In this document: positions 1 to 9,787 of the stretch, in pieces
Layout: the number at the start of each line of letters is the position of its first letter
Numbering within the stretch: the stretch's first letter is position 1
NCBI RefSeq assembly: GCF_000622405.1
Contig: NZ_JASF01000005.1
Coordinates: forward strand, 2,170,001 to 2,234,000
Length of the DNA stretch: 64,000 bases
Source of the DNA: Sulfitobacter donghicola DSW-25 = KCTC 12864 = JCM 14565
GTDB lineage: Bacteria; Pseudomonadota; Alphaproteobacteria; Rhodobacterales; Rhodobacteraceae
Direction: 5' to 3'
Translations under genes and position numbers: made by a program
The notes under the pieces: model-generated
Database searches by the model: none
What the model saw: only the letters and a program-made list of their open reading frames with translations
What the model was told of the DNA's origin: nothing

Positions 1-1
1 C

Positions 2-19
2 CAGCAGGCCGCCCACTAA
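2..19 (+). CDS. Possible 3' end of an upstream gene (partial)
   Basis: One frame reads five sense codons (QQAAH) and then a TAA stop, and is followed 39 bases later by a plus-strand terminator hairpin. That layout suggests the tail of a gene lying to the left of the window. The fragment is too short to name. Confidence 0.35.
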   Translation, partial: QQAAH

Positions 20-57
20 ATACCGCCAAGAATTCAAAACCATTCCCCGTGGTTTAA

Positions 58-83
58 GGGGCCGCTTTGGCGGCTCCTTTTTT
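58..83 (+). terminator. Rho-independent terminator of the gene upstream of the window
   Basis: GGGGCCGC and GCGGCTCC pair over eight positions (one G-U) around a TTTG loop, followed by six T. It closes a plus-strand transcript entering from the left and insulates the LysE gene. Confidence 0.85.
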
Positions 84-224
84 GTTTTCAGGGTGTTATC
101 TGCCCTTTAGGGTTTGCGGGTGGTTTGCTGAGCGGCTGGTTCAGGGCCATCTTGCCTTTCGATGGCTTCGCAGCAAATATCTGTACGACAACCTATCATC
201 GACGAACATAATCTGGATATTACC

Positions 225-842
225 ATGATCGACTGGCTCATCTTTATCCCTGCCTGCTTTGCGCTAAACCTCGCATTTGGTCCAAACAATTTGTTGGCTA
301 TGACGCATGGGGCGAAATCAGGTGTGGGTTTTGCCCAAACAGCGGCCCTTGGCCGGCTTCTTGTTTTCATACCTATGATTGCGCTTAGCGCCTTGGGCTT
401 GGGTGTTATTCTAACGACCTCGGCTTTTGTGTTTAGCCTCGTGAAATTTATTGGCGCGGCCTATCTTATCTGGCTGGGAATTTCGATTTGGCGCAGCGCA
501 AAGACGGTGGAAGCGGGGGGCTTTCAGTCTTCACCTGTGCCGCTGAGACGGGCAATCAAATCCGAGGCGCTTGTTGCTGTTAGCAATCCAAAGGCGATCC
601 TGATTTTTGCAGCTTTCTTTCCTCAATTCGTGGCTGTTGAAGCCTACTGGCAAAGCTATGTCTTGCTGGGGGCTGCGTTTCTGCTGATGGAAGCCATTGC
701 AATCTGTGCCTATGCCACTTTCGGAAAACTGGCCTCTTCTTTTGCTGCGGATCGGCTGACAGTCCTTCAAAGGGTTTCTGGGGCCACGATGTTTCTGTTC
801 GGCGTATTGCTATTGCTCAGCCCACACCCAACGCGGTCATAA
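225..842 (+). CDS. LysE/RhtB family amino acid exporter
   Basis: This 205-residue protein is an inner-membrane exporter of the LysE/RhtB family, which exports amino acids or their derivatives by proton exchange; the substrate cannot be read from sequence. The family N-terminus is clear, with FALNLAFGPNNLLAMTHGAK carrying the G-P-N-N signature near residues 18-22. Several hydrophobic helices follow, and a conserved AVSNPKAILIFAAFFPQF segment sits mid-protein. I chose the ATG at 225 because the family starts there and has about 205 residues; the open frame extends to 162 but adds no conserved sequence. It converges on the fadJ operon with a shared terminator. Confidence 0.88.
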   Translation: MIDWLIFIPACFALNLAFGPNNLLAMTHGAKSGVGFAQTAALGRLLVFIPMIALSALGLGVILTTSAFVFSLVKFIGAAYLIWLGISIWRSAKTVEAGGFQSSPVPLRRAIKSEALVAVSNPKAILIFAAFFPQFVAVEAYWQSYVLLGAAFLLMEAIAICAYATFGKLASSFAADRLTVLQRVSGATMFLFGVLLLLSPHPTRS

Positions 843-844
843 AA

Positions 845-868
845 AAGGGGCGCAAAATTGCGCCCCTT
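845..868. terminator. Bidirectional terminator between lysE and fadJ
   Basis: AAGGGGCGCA and TGCGCCCCTT form a ten-pair stem around a four-base loop. A-rich bases lie on the left and T-rich bases on the right, so it can end both the plus-strand exporter gene and the minus-strand beta-oxidation operon. Confidence 0.85.
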
Positions 869-890
869 GATTTGTTTATGTGCAAGCGCC

Positions 891-3095
891 TTAGGCGGCG
901 TTTGAGGCCTGTCCGCCAAAGCGGCCATAGAAGGTTTGGTTCTTCTGCGCCATTTCGCGCAGCAGGTCAGGGCATTTGAAACGCTCGCCAAATTGTGCCT
1001 CTAGCTGGTCGCAACGTTCGGCAGCGTATGGTGTGCCGATCATGTCGAGCCATGACAGAGGGCCACCAGACCAAGGCGCAAAGCCCCAGCCAAGGATCGC
1101 GCCAACATCGCCTTCGCGGATGTCCATCAGAACGCCTTCTTCCAGCGCACGCACCGCTTCGAGAACCTGAACAAACATCAAACGGTCCTGCACGTCTTGC
1201 AGCTCGGGCTGGACTTCGGCCAGCGGGTATTTGTCCTGCATGCCTTTCCAGTATCCCAAACGTTTGCCTTTTTCGTCATAGTCGAAATAACCCGCTTTGG
1301 ATTTGCGGCCCAAGCGGCCTTGCTCTTCGAGCCAGACGATCAGATCGTCGGCCTCAGACGCGGGATATGCGTTGCCCAACGCGGCCTTGGTGGCGCGCAT
1401 GATTTTGGTCGCCAGATCGACAGAGGTTTCATCACCCAGCTGAACAGGACCAACAGGGAAGCCAAGCATTTGCGCGGCTTGGTCGATGTACCAAGGGGCG
1501 ATACCTTCGGTGATCATGCGGTTTGCTTCATTGCCGTATGGGATGATGCAGCGGTTCGCATAGAAGAAGCGCGCATCGTTGACCACGATCGGTGTTTTGC
1601 GGATTTGGCGCACATAATCGAGCGCCTTTGCCACTGCGCGGTCACCTGTGTTGGCGCCTTTGATGATCTCAACCAGCGCCATCCGTTCAACGGGGCTAAA
1701 GAAGTGGATGCCGATGAATTGCTCATCACGCGAAGAGGCTTTGGCCAGTTCGGTGATCGGCAGGGTCGAGGTGTTGGAGGCAAAGATGCAATCCTCGGGG
1801 ATTACGGCTTCGACCTTCTTGGTCATCTCGGCCTTTACGGTTGTGTCCTCGAACACGGCTTCGATGATCAGATCGCAACCTTTGAGCGCGTCCAGATCAG
1901 GGGTGGCAGTGATGAGGGACAGCAACGCCTCTTTCTTTTCCGGTGTCGCTTTTTTGCGGGCGATGCCTTTGTCCATGAAGGCCTCGGAATAGGCTTTGCC
2001 TTTGTCGGCGGCAGCTTGGTCGCGGTCGATCAGGACAACTTCGATGCCCGCCTGTGCGGAAACCAGCGCAATGCCAGCCCCCATCATGCCAGCACCCAAA
2101 ACGCCCAGCTTTTTGACGCGCTGATCGGCGACACCTTCGGGGCGCACAGCGCCTTTTTCCAGTGCTTCTTTGTTCAGGAACAAAGAGCGGATCATCGCAG
2201 AAGACGATGGGTTCATCAGAACGGAGGTGAACCAACGTGCCTCGATTTTCAGGGCCGTGTCAAAGGGCACCAAGGCGCCTTCGTAAACGGCCGAGAGCAG
2301 CGCCTTGGCCGCGGGGTAGACGCCTTTTGTTTTGCCGTTCACCATCGCGTTGGCACCAACAAATGTCATAAAGCCAGCAGGGTGATATGGCGCACCGCCC
2401 GGCATTTTATAGCCTTTGGCATCCCATGGTTTCAGGATGTCTGCGTCTTTGGCAGAGAGCACCCATTCGCGCGCCGCCGCCATTGGATCGTCGGAGACTT
2501 CGTTGATGATACCCGCCTTTTTCGCGGCATCCGGAGACAGCATTTTACCTTCGAGCAGCAGCGGAGAGGCAGCCATAGCGCCCAGCATGCGCACAAGGCG
2601 GGTTGTGCCGCCAGCGCCAGGGAAGATGCCAACCTGAATTTCGGGCAGGCCGATGCGCGCCTTTGGGTTGTTGGCTACAAAAATACGGTGGGTGGCCAAA
2701 GGCAGCTCTAGGCCGATGCCAGCCGCTGTGCCGGGTAGAACCGCTGCGACAGGTTTGCCGCCTTTGTTGGTTTTCGGGTCCATGCCTGCGCGTTCGATTT
2801 TGCGCAGCAAAGCGTGCATGCGCATTGTGCCTTCAAACAAGCCCTTTGCAGGGTCGTCGCCTGCGTCTGCTTTCATCTTGGCCAGCAGGTTCAGGTCCAT
2901 GCCGCCCGCAAACGAGCCAGCTTTGCCCGAGGTGATGATGATGCCTTTGACGGCGTCATCGCCAAGGGCCTGATCTGTGAGCGTGTCCAGTTCCTCCAGA
3001 CCCTCCACAGACATGACGTTCATGGATTTATCTGCCACGTCCCAAGTGATGGTGGCGATGCCGTCGGCATCAATGTTCATTGTAAAATCGGTCAT
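891..3095 (-). CDS. fadJ: Fatty acid oxidation complex alpha subunit (enoyl-CoA hydratase / 3-hydroxyacyl-CoA dehydrogenase)
   Basis: The 734-residue protein carries steps two and three of beta-oxidation: hydration of trans-2-enoyl-CoA and NAD-dependent oxidation of 3-hydroxyacyl-CoA. The N-terminal crotonase half has the oxyanion-hole sequence GKAGSFAGGMDL and the ELPLATHR segment. The dehydrogenase half starts with a Rossmann motif, GVLGAGMMGAGIALVSAQAG, near residue 330, followed by SNTSTLPITELA and the IGIHFFSPVERM catalytic region. The start at 3095 (MTDFTMNID) matches the family; the longer open frame adds an unrelated leader. It is the last gene of the operon. fadJ rather than fadB is assigned because the gene lies apart from a fadBA pair and is of FadJ length. 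Confidence 0.93.
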   Translation of the reverse strand: MTDFTMNIDADGIATITWDVADKSMNVMSVEGLEELDTLTDQALGDDAVKGIIITSGKAGSFAGGMDLNLLAKMKADAGDDPAKGLFEGTMRMHALLRKIERAGMDPKTNKGGKPVAAVLPGTAAGIGLELPLATHRIFVANNPKARIGLPEIQVGIFPGAGGTTRLVRMLGAMAASPLLLEGKMLSPDAAKKAGIINEVSDDPMAAAREWVLSAKDADILKPWDAKGYKMPGGAPYHPAGFMTFVGANAMVNGKTKGVYPAAKALLSAVYEGALVPFDTALKIEARWFTSVLMNPSSSAMIRSLFLNKEALEKGAVRPEGVADQRVKKLGVLGAGMMGAGIALVSAQAGIEVVLIDRDQAAADKGKAYSEAFMDKGIARKKATPEKKEALLSLITATPDLDALKGCDLIIEAVFEDTTVKAEMTKKVEAVIPEDCIFASNTSTLPITELAKASSRDEQFIGIHFFSPVERMALVEIIKGANTGDRAVAKALDYVRQIRKTPIVVNDARFFYANRCIIPYGNEANRMITEGIAPWYIDQAAQMLGFPVGPVQLGDETSVDLATKIMRATKAALGNAYPASEADDLIVWLEEQGRLGRKSKAGYFDYDEKGKRLGYWKGMQDKYPLAEVQPELQDVQDRLMFVQVLEAVRALEEGVLMDIREGDVGAILGWGFAPWSGGPLSWLDMIGTPYAAERCDQLEAQFGERFKCPDLLREMAQKNQTFYGRFGGQASNAA

Positions 3096-3111
3096 AATGA
3101 TTCCTGATCTT

Positions 3112-3573
3112 TTACTGTTGTTGCTGTGTGGGCTCACGCATGGTTTCCAATGCGTGCCCGACTGTTGTTTTTGCATCTACGGCGTATTGGCTGCTGCTAA
3201 CCTTCCAAACCCCTTCGATCTTTTCGAGGACCGAAAAGCACGGGATGGCATGCCCTATGCGATCATCGCCCGCCATCATATGCGCGATATGTGTGGCCTC
3301 GATGCGGGTGGGGGAGCGGTATTCAGCGACATCGCAGATGCGCACCAAATTTGTGATCCCTTTAATCGCATAGTCCTGCGTTACCTTTTTAAAGACATGG
3401 AGCAGTTCATCATGGGTTTCCAGTACTGTGTTGCTTTCGATCGAGCTGATGAAATGAGGGAGGTGGAAGCGGGCAGCAAAACTGTCAAAGTCACCTGCGA
3501 GCAGGGCTTTGCCAGTTATCTCGAGGATCATCTCCGAGATTTCTTTTGCTGGCCTGAGGTCCTCCCCCATCAT
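3112..3573 (-). CDS. SnoaL/NTF2-like small protein, function unknown
   Basis: This 153-residue protein sits between fadA and fadJ in the operon, three bases after the fadA-side start region and 16 bases before fadJ. Its size, the helical N-terminus with a DFDSFAARFHLPHF segment, and a C-terminal sheet-like part (FSVLEKIEGVWKVSSSQYAV) resemble SnoaL/NTF2-fold proteins. Those include small hydratases, isomerases and non-catalytic partners. No catalytic residue set can be assigned. Its place between thiolase and FadJ suggests a role with acyl-CoA intermediates, but this is inference. Confidence 0.6.
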   Translation of the reverse strand: MMGEDLRPAKEISEMILEITGKALLAGDFDSFAARFHLPHFISSIESNTVLETHDELLHVFKKVTQDYAIKGITNLVRICDVAEYRSPTRIEATHIAHMMAGDDRIGHAIPCFSVLEKIEGVWKVSSSQYAVDAKTTVGHALETMREPTQQQQ

Positions 3574-3576
3574 GTC

Positions 3577-4788
3577 TTACACGCGCTCGATGATTGTTGC
3601 TGCGCCCATGCCGGATGCGATGCAAAGGGTGGCAAGGCCAACCTCTTTGTCCGCGCGCTCCAGCTCGTCCAGAAGGGTGCCGATGATCATCGCGCCGGTT
3701 GCGCCCAATGGGTGGCCCATCGCGATGGAACCGCCGTTTACGTTCACCTTGTCGTGGTCCACATCAAAGGCCTGCATAAAGCGCATCACCACCGAGGCGA
3801 AGGCTTCGTTCACCTCAAACAGGTCGATGTCTTTGATGTCCATGCCATTGTCGGCAAGGATTTTCTCGGTCACAGGCACGGGGCCAGTCAGCATGATCGT
3901 TGGATCGGTGCCGATTTTCGCTGTGGCGCGGATGCGGGCACGTGGTTTCAGGCCGTATTTCTCGCCGAACTCTTTGTTGCCGATCAAAACAGCCGCAGCA
4001 CCGTCTACGATACCCGATGAGTTACCCGCGTGGTGGATGTGTTCGATTTTTTCGAGGTGGGGGTATTTCAGCAGGGCGACATTATCAAAGCCGGGCATGG
4101 TTTTGCCCATTTGCTCAAACGCAGGGTTCAGTGAACCGAGCGATTGCATGTCGGTCTGGGGGCGCATGTATTCGTCATGGCTGAGGATTTCGAGACCGTT
4201 TTGGTCGCGGATCGTGATGACGGATTTGTCAAAGCGGCCCTCGTCCCACGCCTTTTTGGCGCGCTGTTGCGAGGCAATCGCCAGTTGGTCTGCTTCATCA
4301 CGGGTAAAGCCGTATTCGGTTGCGATGATGTCAGCCGAGATGCCTTGTGGCACAAAATACTGGTCCATAGCGATGGAAGGATCCGCCGCAATCGCCGCCC
4401 CGTCCGAGCCCATGGCAACGCGGCCCATCATTTCAACGCCGCCAGCAATATAGGCCATGCCAGCGCCACCGCGAACTTGGTTCGCGGCAAGGTTCACAGC
4501 TTCCATGCCAGAGGCGCAGAAACGGTTGATGGCAAGGCCAGGAATGCGTTCATCCAGATCAGAGGCCAGCACGGCAGAGCGCGCAAGGCAGCCGCCTTGT
4601 TCCATGACTTGGGTCACGTTGCCCCAGATCACGTCCTCTACCGCGTGACCCTCGAGGTTGTTGCGTTCTTTCACAGCGTTCAACGTCAGCGCGGAAAGGC
4701 GCAGGGAGGTTAGCTCGTGCAGGGAGCCGTCTTTGCGGCCTTTGCCGCGCGGGGTGCGCAGGGCGTCATAGATATATGCTTCGGTCAT
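3577..4788 (-). CDS. fadA: Acetyl-CoA C-acyltransferase (3-ketoacyl-CoA thiolase)
   Basis: The 403-residue thiolase cleaves 3-ketoacyl-CoA to acetyl-CoA and a shortened acyl-CoA. The nucleophilic cysteine lies in NRFCASGMEAVNLA near residue 90. The C-terminal active-site blocks are NVNGGSIAMGHPLGATGA and LCIASGMGAATIIE. The last differs slightly from the common CxGGGMG pattern but keeps the cysteine. It is co-directional with fadJ and two acyl-CoA dehydrogenases, which argues for a degradative role over acetoacetyl-CoA synthesis. Confidence 0.92.
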   Translation of the reverse strand: MTEAYIYDALRTPRGKGRKDGSLHELTSLRLSALTLNAVKERNNLEGHAVEDVIWGNVTQVMEQGGCLARSAVLASDLDERIPGLAINRFCASGMEAVNLAANQVRGGAGMAYIAGGVEMMGRVAMGSDGAAIAADPSIAMDQYFVPQGISADIIATEYGFTRDEADQLAIASQQRAKKAWDEGRFDKSVITIRDQNGLEILSHDEYMRPQTDMQSLGSLNPAFEQMGKTMPGFDNVALLKYPHLEKIEHIHHAGNSSGIVDGAAAVLIGNKEFGEKYGLKPRARIRATAKIGTDPTIMLTGPVPVTEKILADNGMDIKDIDLFEVNEAFASVVMRFMQAFDVDHDKVNVNGGSIAMGHPLGATGAMIIGTLLDELERADKEVGLATLCIASGMGAATIIERV

Positions 4789-4847
4789 GTTGGGTTCCTT
4801 TAGTCTATGTCGGGGCCCGAAAGACGGGCGGTTGTTTCAGGTATGGA

Positions 4848-5486
4848 TCAGGCGCGGTCAGCGGGTGATCCGGGCATGAGGTCATAGGGGTGTTTCCAGC
4901 CCTCTGTTTCCGAGATGCGGGTTAGCCATGCGTCGATGTTGGGGAATGCGCTGCGATCAAAGCCGAATGGCTCGGGGTAGTAGAGGTAGCCACAGCAGCT
5001 AAGGTCGGCATTGGTGATGCTGTCGCCAACGATCCAATCTCGCCGCTCAAGCTGGTTGTTCAGCAATTCATAGGCAGCCCCAAGGCGACCTTGGTTAAAG
5101 GCGATGACCTCTTTGGGTTGCTTCTCTTCGGGCAGGAAGTTCATCAGAAAACGCGTCATGCCAGCCATCGAGCTGAGCTTGTGATTGTCCCACAAGACCC
5201 AGCGCAGGATTTCGCGCCGCTCGGCGCTGTCTTTGCCGCCGAATTTTCCCGATTTTTCGGAGACATAATCCTGAATGACGCCGGATTGAGACAGCTTTAC
5301 ATCACCGTCGATCATCACAGGGGCTTCGCCCAGATTGTTCACATCGGCCCGATACTCGGGCGAGCGGGTTTCGCCGCCGAAAAAGTCGACTTTCACGGGC
5401 TCCCACGCAAGGCCGGATAGTTCCAGCGCAAGGGCGGCTTTATAGGCGTTGCCGCTTTCGCCAAAGCAGTGAAGTTTTATCGTCAT
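4848..5486 (-). CDS. Glutathione S-transferase family protein
   Basis: The 212-residue protein has a thioredoxin-like N-terminal domain (KLHCFGESGNAYKAALALEL, then the glutathione-binding NNLGEAPVMIDGDVKLSQSG with its cis-Pro and Gln-Ser pair). An all-helical C-terminal domain follows, with DWIVGDSITNADLSCCGYL matching the conserved N-capping box. It probably conjugates or reduces an electrophilic substrate with glutathione. It lies inside the beta-oxidation operon between an acyl-CoA dehydrogenase and thiolase, so it may detoxify reactive acyl intermediates; that role is inferred. Confidence 0.85.
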   Translation of the reverse strand: MTIKLHCFGESGNAYKAALALELSGLAWEPVKVDFFGGETRSPEYRADVNNLGEAPVMIDGDVKLSQSGVIQDYVSEKSGKFGGKDSAERREILRWVLWDNHKLSSMAGMTRFLMNFLPEEKQPKEVIAFNQGRLGAAYELLNNQLERRDWIVGDSITNADLSCCGYLYYPEPFGFDRSAFPNIDAWLTRISETEGWKHPYDLMPGSPADRA

Positions 5487-5534
5487 GGTCAGGTTCCTGT
5501 TTTTAACAGCGGGAAGATGTCCGCGAATAGGGGG

Positions 5535-6692
5535 TCACAGATTGCGGGCAATCAGTTCTTTCATGATTTCGTTTGTACCGCCGTAGATGCGTTGAACGCG
5601 GGCATCGCTCCACATTTCACCGATGGCGTATTCCTGCATAAAGCCATAGCCGCCGTGCAGTTGCAGGCATTCGTCCAGCACTTCGCCCTGCGTATCGGTG
5701 AGCCAGTATTTCGCCATGGCAGCGCGGTCCACGGTCAGCTCGCCGCGCAGGTGTTCAGCGATACATTGATCAAGGAAGGCCCGCGCAACAGTGGTTTTGG
5801 TTTTACATTCCGCCAGTTTGAAACGGGTGTTTTGAAACTGGGTGAGGGGGCCGCCAAAGGCTTCGCGTTCTTGGCAATATTGGATCGTGCGCTCAACCGC
5901 GCCTTCCATGGCACCAACGGCTTCACAGGCGATGATCAGGCGTTCCTGCGGTAGCTGCTGCATCATCTGGTAAAAGCCTTTGCCTTCCTCGCCGCCCAGA
6001 ATGTTTTCTGGCGGGATTTCGACATTGTCAAAGAACAGCTCGGAGGTATCCGAGGCGTGTTTGCCGATTTTCTCAAGGTTGCGACCCCGCTGAAAGCCAG
6101 CGGCGCCTTCGGTTTCGACAACAACAAGGCTGACGCCTTTGGAGCCAAGCGAGGGATCGGTTTTGGCCGCGACGATGATCAATTCGGCGTGTTGGCCGTT
6201 GGTGATGAATGTCTTTTGACCGGACAGGCGATAGGCGTTGCCCTCTTTGATCGCTTTGGTTTTGATGTTCTGCACATCTGATCCGGTGGAGGGTTCGGTC
6301 ATCGCCAGTGCGCCGACCATCTCGCCCGAGATCATCTTGGGCAACCAGCGCTGTTTCTGTTCTTCGGTGCCATAGGCCAGTACATAATGCGCCACGATAC
6401 CCGAGTGGATGCCTGTGCCCCAGCTGGCCAGATTGGCGCGCGCGGCTTCGATCAGGATCGCGGCCTCATGCCCAAAATCACCGCCCGCACCGCCGTATTC
6501 CTCGGGGATTGAGGGGCAAAGCAGGCCCAGTTCGGCCGCTTCGTTCCATGTGCTGCGATCCATCTGCGATTGCTTGCGCCATTTCTCGAAACGGGGTGCC
6601 CATTCGGTATTGATAAAGTTCGCCGTCATCTCGGCAAGCATCTGGTGTTCGTCGGTCATCCATGCAGATGATGTAGGGGCAAATTTATTCAT
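5535..6692 (-). CDS. Acyl-CoA dehydrogenase
   Basis: This 385-residue flavoprotein carries out the first, FAD-dependent step of beta-oxidation. The FAD and substrate blocks are visible: [37 protein letters not shown], and the C-terminal [15 protein letters not shown] and [18 protein letters not shown]. The usual catalytic Glu of the YEGT motif is Gly here (YGGT). That is seen in long-chain and isovaleryl-type members, which take the base from an earlier helix, probably the Glu in the [11 protein letters not shown] segment. Chain-length preference cannot be told. Confidence 0.9.
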   Translation of the reverse strand: MNKFAPTSSAWMTDEHQMLAEMTANFINTEWAPRFEKWRKQSQMDRSTWNEAAELGLLCPSIPEEYGGAGGDFGHEAAILIEAARANLASWGTGIHSGIVAHYVLAYGTEEQKQRWLPKMISGEMVGALAMTEPSTGSDVQNIKTKAIKEGNAYRLSGQKTFITNGQHAELIIVAAKTDPSLGSKGVSLVVVETEGAAGFQRGRNLEKIGKHASDTSELFFDNVEIPPENILGGEEGKGFYQMMQQLPQERLIIACEAVGAMEGAVERTIQYCQEREAFGGPLTQFQNTRFKLAECKTKTTVARAFLDQCIAEHLRGELTVDRAAMAKYWLTDTQGEVLDECLQLHGGYGFMQEYAIGEMWSDARVQRIYGGTNEIMKELIARNL

Positions 6693-6696
6693 GGTG

Positions 6697-7230
6697 TTAC
6701 TGGATCACTTTCGACGTGCCTTTGGGGAAGGAAACGCCCTGAAAATCAGGGTAGACTTCGCGGAGCAATTCGATCTGTCCGGCGTCATCCACGCGGATTA
6801 GGTACCACTCGCCGCCGTCCTCTACTGTCAGGGTGCTGTTGTTTGATTGTACCGTAAGGCCACTGGGCGCTTGGATACGGGTTTGGGTCGGGATCAGCCC
6901 ATAGGGGCGGCCGGAGGGAGTTGTCAGGAAGGTCGCCTGATCCAAGGCCATCCCGAACGAAAGTACTTTTACCTTTTGGGTGGCTCGGCGCGCCGACTTG
7001 GCCATTTCACGGCGCAATACTGTTTCGCTGATGCCGCCCTTGGCTGCGATTGATTGGATCATGCGGGGCGGGACAACGCCAATGATGCCGTTGGTGTCAC
7101 CTTTGCTAAAGGCGCGTTCAAAATTGGTAATGCGCGTGGAAATCGCAGCGCGGTCATCAGCGGGCAGATCATAGGGGGCAGCGCAGGCCGCTACAAAAAG
7201 GGCGGCTGCCATCGCTATTTTCTTGAACAT
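6697..7230 (-). CDS. Predicted lipoprotein, function unknown
   Basis: The 177-residue protein begins [19 protein letters not shown], a short signal peptide ending in a lipobox (V-A-A-C at residues 13-16), so it is probably an envelope lipoprotein. The mature part has a helical N-terminal third and a C-terminal beta-rich half with [16 protein letters not shown]. It lies four bases upstream of an acyl-CoA dehydrogenase gene in the operon. I recognise no enzyme family. Why an envelope lipoprotein is transcribed with beta-oxidation genes is unclear; fatty-acid uptake is a possible link. Confidence 0.75.
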   Translation of the reverse strand: MFKKIAMAAALFVAACAAPYDLPADDRAAISTRITNFERAFSKGDTNGIIGVVPPRMIQSIAAKGGISETVLRREMAKSARRATQKVKVLSFGMALDQATFLTTPSGRPYGLIPTQTRIQAPSGLTVQSNNSTLTVEDGGEWYLIRVDDAGQIELLREVYPDFQGVSFPKGTSKVIQ

Positions 7231-7308
7231 CTTAGCGTCTCCTCTGGTGTGATCCTGCTGTCTTCGCAGCTTTGGATCGGGCGGCGCGTTATCGCGCCTG
7301 TGTCGTCG

Positions 7309-7521
7309 TTATTTTTTGCGGTTCTCCAGATCGGAGTTGAACAGCCGCAATCGTGCAGTCAGGTTTTCCTCGTTCATCACAGAGGAAAAGTTCTCAAAGA
7401 GAAAGGACAGGGCCTCCCCTTCGTCCAAACCCGCCTCTGCGCTGAATTTTTTGAGGCGTCGATACCCGTCCTCTGTCATGGCAACAGGGAAACGGCGGGT
7501 TAGGCGAAATCGTTTAGGCAT
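7309..7521 (-). CDS. Small hypothetical protein (70 aa)
   Basis: The 70-residue basic protein starts MPKRFRLTRRFPVAMTEDGY and continues with amphipathic helices (RRLKKFSAEAGLDEGEALSF). A short strand followed by two helices is reminiscent of ribbon-helix-helix proteins, but I cannot confirm the fold. The ATG at 7521 is preferred over the open-frame start at 7563, which would run close into the preceding acyl-CoA dehydrogenase gene (ending at 7568) and adds a proline-rich, non-conserved leader. It sits in the operon between an acyl-CoA dehydrogenase gene and a lipoprotein gene. Confidence 0.6.
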   Translation of the reverse strand: MPKRFRLTRRFPVAMTEDGYRRLKKFSAEAGLDEGEALSFLFENFSSVMNEENLTARLRLFNSDLENRKK

Positions 7522-7567
7522 AAATACTCCGGCAATGGCTGGCGGGGGGATTCCCCGCCACACCAGT

Positions 7568-9349
7568 TTAGAAGTTTGCCGCGTCCAAAGTCATCACCGG
7601 ATCAGCACCCGTTTGGATGCGTGTCAGGTGGAACGCTGTCGCAGGCAGCTGGCGAGCCATATAGTAACGGCCAGTGGTCAGCTTTGTCTCATGGAACGTG
7701 GCGTCGGATGTTCCATTTGCCAGCGCGTCAACAGAGGCTTTGCCCATCATCGCCCACATCAGGCCAAGGCAGACGTGACCGAACATGTGCATAAAGTCGT
7801 TCGAGCCAGCCAGCGCGTGGTTGGGGTTCTTCATGCCGTTCTGCATGAAATACATGCCCGCAGCCTGAAGGTCTTTTGACGCGGCTTTCAGTGGATCAAG
7901 GAAATCCTTGTCAAAGGCTTCGTCCTGACCGGCGTTGTCTTTGCAGAAGGATTTAACCAAATCAAAGAAGGCCATCACGTGTTTGCCGCCATCCTGCGCC
8001 AGCTTGCGACCCACAAGGTCCAGCGCCTGAACGCCGTTTGCACCTTCATAGATCATCGCAATACGGGCATCGCGGGTGAATTGGGACATGCCCCATTCTT
8101 CGATATAGCCGTGCCCGCCATAGACCTGCTGGGCCTTGACGGTCATGTCGTAACCGACGTCGGTCAGGAAGCCTTTGATTACAGGGGTCAGCAGCGAAAT
8201 CAGGCCGTCCGCATCTTTGTCATTGGCGCGGTGCGCCGCGTCGATTTTGGTGGACCCCCACAGGATAAAGGCACGGGCCGCCTCAATGAACGACTTCTGC
8301 TCCATAAGCGAGCGGCGGATGTCGGGGTGTACGATCAGCGGGTCGGCTGGTTTGTCTGGGGCTTCAACGCCAGTAACTGCGCGGCCTTGCAGGCGATCTT
8401 TGGCGTAGATGACAGCGTTTTGATAAGCCGCATCAGCAGCCGACAGGCCTTGCATGCCTACGCCGATGCGCGCTTCGTTCATCATGGTGAACATGGCGCG
8501 CATGCCTTTGTGCTCGTCGCCCAGCAGGTAGCCTGTGGCTTCGTCATAGTTCATAACGCAGGTCGAGTTGCCGTGGATGCCCATTTTCTCTTCGATGGAG
8601 CCAACGGTCGCGCCGTTGCGGGCACCAAGGGTGCCGTCGTCGTTCACGTTGAACTTTGGCACGATGAAGAGGGAGACGCCTTTGATACCTTCAGGGCCGC
8701 CTTCGATTTTGGCCAGTACCAGATGGATGATGTTTTCGGCCAAGTCATGTTCACCCGCAGAGATGAAGATTTTCTGGCCAGAGATTTTGTAAGAACCGTC
8801 CGCCTGTGGCGCCGCTTTGGTGCGCATCAGGCCCAAATCGGTGCCGCAGTGGGGCTCGGTCAGGTTCATGGTGCCTGTCCACTCACAGCTGACCATGTTT
8901 GGCAGGTATTTGTCTTTCTGCTCATCCGTGCCGTGGGCAAGGATGGCGGATGCCGCGCCGTGGGTTAGGCCCTGATACATTGTGAAGGCTTGGTTGGAGG
9001 CCGAAAACATCTCGCCCACAGCTGTGCCAAGAACATAAGGCATGTTCTGCCCGCCGTATTGTTCGGGCATGTCCAGACCGGTCCAGCCGCCTTCTTTGAC
9101 TTTCTCAAAGGCTTCTTTGAAACCTGTCGGGGTGTAGACCACACCGTTTTCCAAACGGCAGCCTTCCTGATCGCCAACAACGTTCAAAGGGGCGAGGACC
9201 TCGGATGTCAGTTTGCTCGCTTCTTCGATGATCGCGTTGGTGAAATCCGGCTCCAGATCGGCATAGCCGGGAATTTCGGATTGGCTCACCTTTAGAACGT
9301 CGTGCAGGACGAATTGCATATCTTTCGTTGGGGCGGTGTAAGTTGGCAT
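7568..9349 (-). CDS. Acyl-CoA dehydrogenase with C-terminal extension (FadE-like)
   Basis: This 593-residue protein is of the longer bacterial acyl-CoA dehydrogenase type, with the four-part dehydrogenase core and an added C-terminal domain of about 130 residues. The core shows [54 protein letters not shown] and [19 protein letters not shown]. The Glu of the YEGA motif is the likely catalytic base. It is the first structural gene after the MerR regulator, 36 bases downstream, so it is probably the main target of that regulator. These enzymes usually act on medium- or long-chain acyl-CoA. Confidence 0.9.
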   Translation of the reverse strand: MPTYTAPTKDMQFVLHDVLKVSQSEIPGYADLEPDFTNAIIEEASKLTSEVLAPLNVVGDQEGCRLENGVVYTPTGFKEAFEKVKEGGWTGLDMPEQYGGQNMPYVLGTAVGEMFSASNQAFTMYQGLTHGAASAILAHGTDEQKDKYLPNMVSCEWTGTMNLTEPHCGTDLGLMRTKAAPQADGSYKISGQKIFISAGEHDLAENIIHLVLAKIEGGPEGIKGVSLFIVPKFNVNDDGTLGARNGATVGSIEEKMGIHGNSTCVMNYDEATGYLLGDEHKGMRAMFTMMNEARIGVGMQGLSAADAAYQNAVIYAKDRLQGRAVTGVEAPDKPADPLIVHPDIRRSLMEQKSFIEAARAFILWGSTKIDAAHRANDKDADGLISLLTPVIKGFLTDVGYDMTVKAQQVYGGHGYIEEWGMSQFTRDARIAMIYEGANGVQALDLVGRKLAQDGGKHVMAFFDLVKSFCKDNAGQDEAFDKDFLDPLKAASKDLQAAGMYFMQNGMKNPNHALAGSNDFMHMFGHVCLGLMWAMMGKASVDALANGTSDATFHETKLTTGRYYMARQLPATAFHLTRIQTGADPVMTLDAANF

Positions 9350-9385
9350 GTGGTCTCTCCCTAAGTCGTGTCGTGAATTTTGCGG

Positions 9386-9787
9386 TTAACCGGCTTTTCG
9401 AGGTGAGCGTAATGATGAGATCATTTTCTCGCCCCACTTTAGCTGGTCTTTTAGATCGATGATCGCGCCATCGATTTCGGCGCGTTGTTTTTCTAGGTCT
9501 TCCAGACGTTTGCAGGCCAAATCATAGCTTTGCTCTAATTGGCTGAGTTGCCCGTCGCCTTTGTAGTAAAGGTCCAGCAATTGCCGGATTTCTTCGAGTG
9601 AGAAGCCAAAGCGCTTGCCGCGTAAGATAAGTTTCAAACGGGCGCGGTCACGTTTCGTAAACAGACGTTTCTGGCCTTGGCGTTGTGGAAACAGCAGTTC
9701 CTTTGCCTCGTAAAAACGTAATGTTCGTGGTGTCACGTCGTAGGCGTCACACATTTCACGAATGGTTAAGGTCTCGGTACTCATCAT
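9386..9787 (-). CDS. MerR family regulator of the beta-oxidation operon
   Basis: The 133-residue regulator has a typical MerR N-terminal winged helix (TIREMCDAYDVTPRTLRFYE) and a following FSLEEIRQLLDLYY block. It ends with a dimerising coiled coil over about residues 80-120 and no C-terminal metal-binding cysteines, so it is not a metal sensor. It fits MerR proteins of the LiuR/acyl-CoA-responsive type that control acyl-CoA catabolism in proteobacteria. It is the first gene of the operon, and TTACGT palindromes lie 66-125 bases upstream of it, which suggests autoregulation. Two adjacent ATG codons (9787 and 9784) could start it. Confidence 0.85.
   Translation of the reverse strand: MMSTETLTIREMCDAYDVTPRTLRFYEAKELLFPQRQGQKRLFTKRDRARLKLILRGKRFGFSLEEIRQLLDLYYKGDGQLSQLEQSYDLACKRLEDLEKQRAEIDGAIIDLKDQLKWGEKMISSLRSPRKAG

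Noticed and set aside
1197..2711. 504-residue open frame on the plus strand
   Set aside because: It lies opposite fadJ, with no family resemblance; long antisense frames are expected in this composition.
3509..4453. 314-residue open frame opposite fadA
   Set aside because: Shadow of the thiolase gene in the reverse strand; no recognisable domains.
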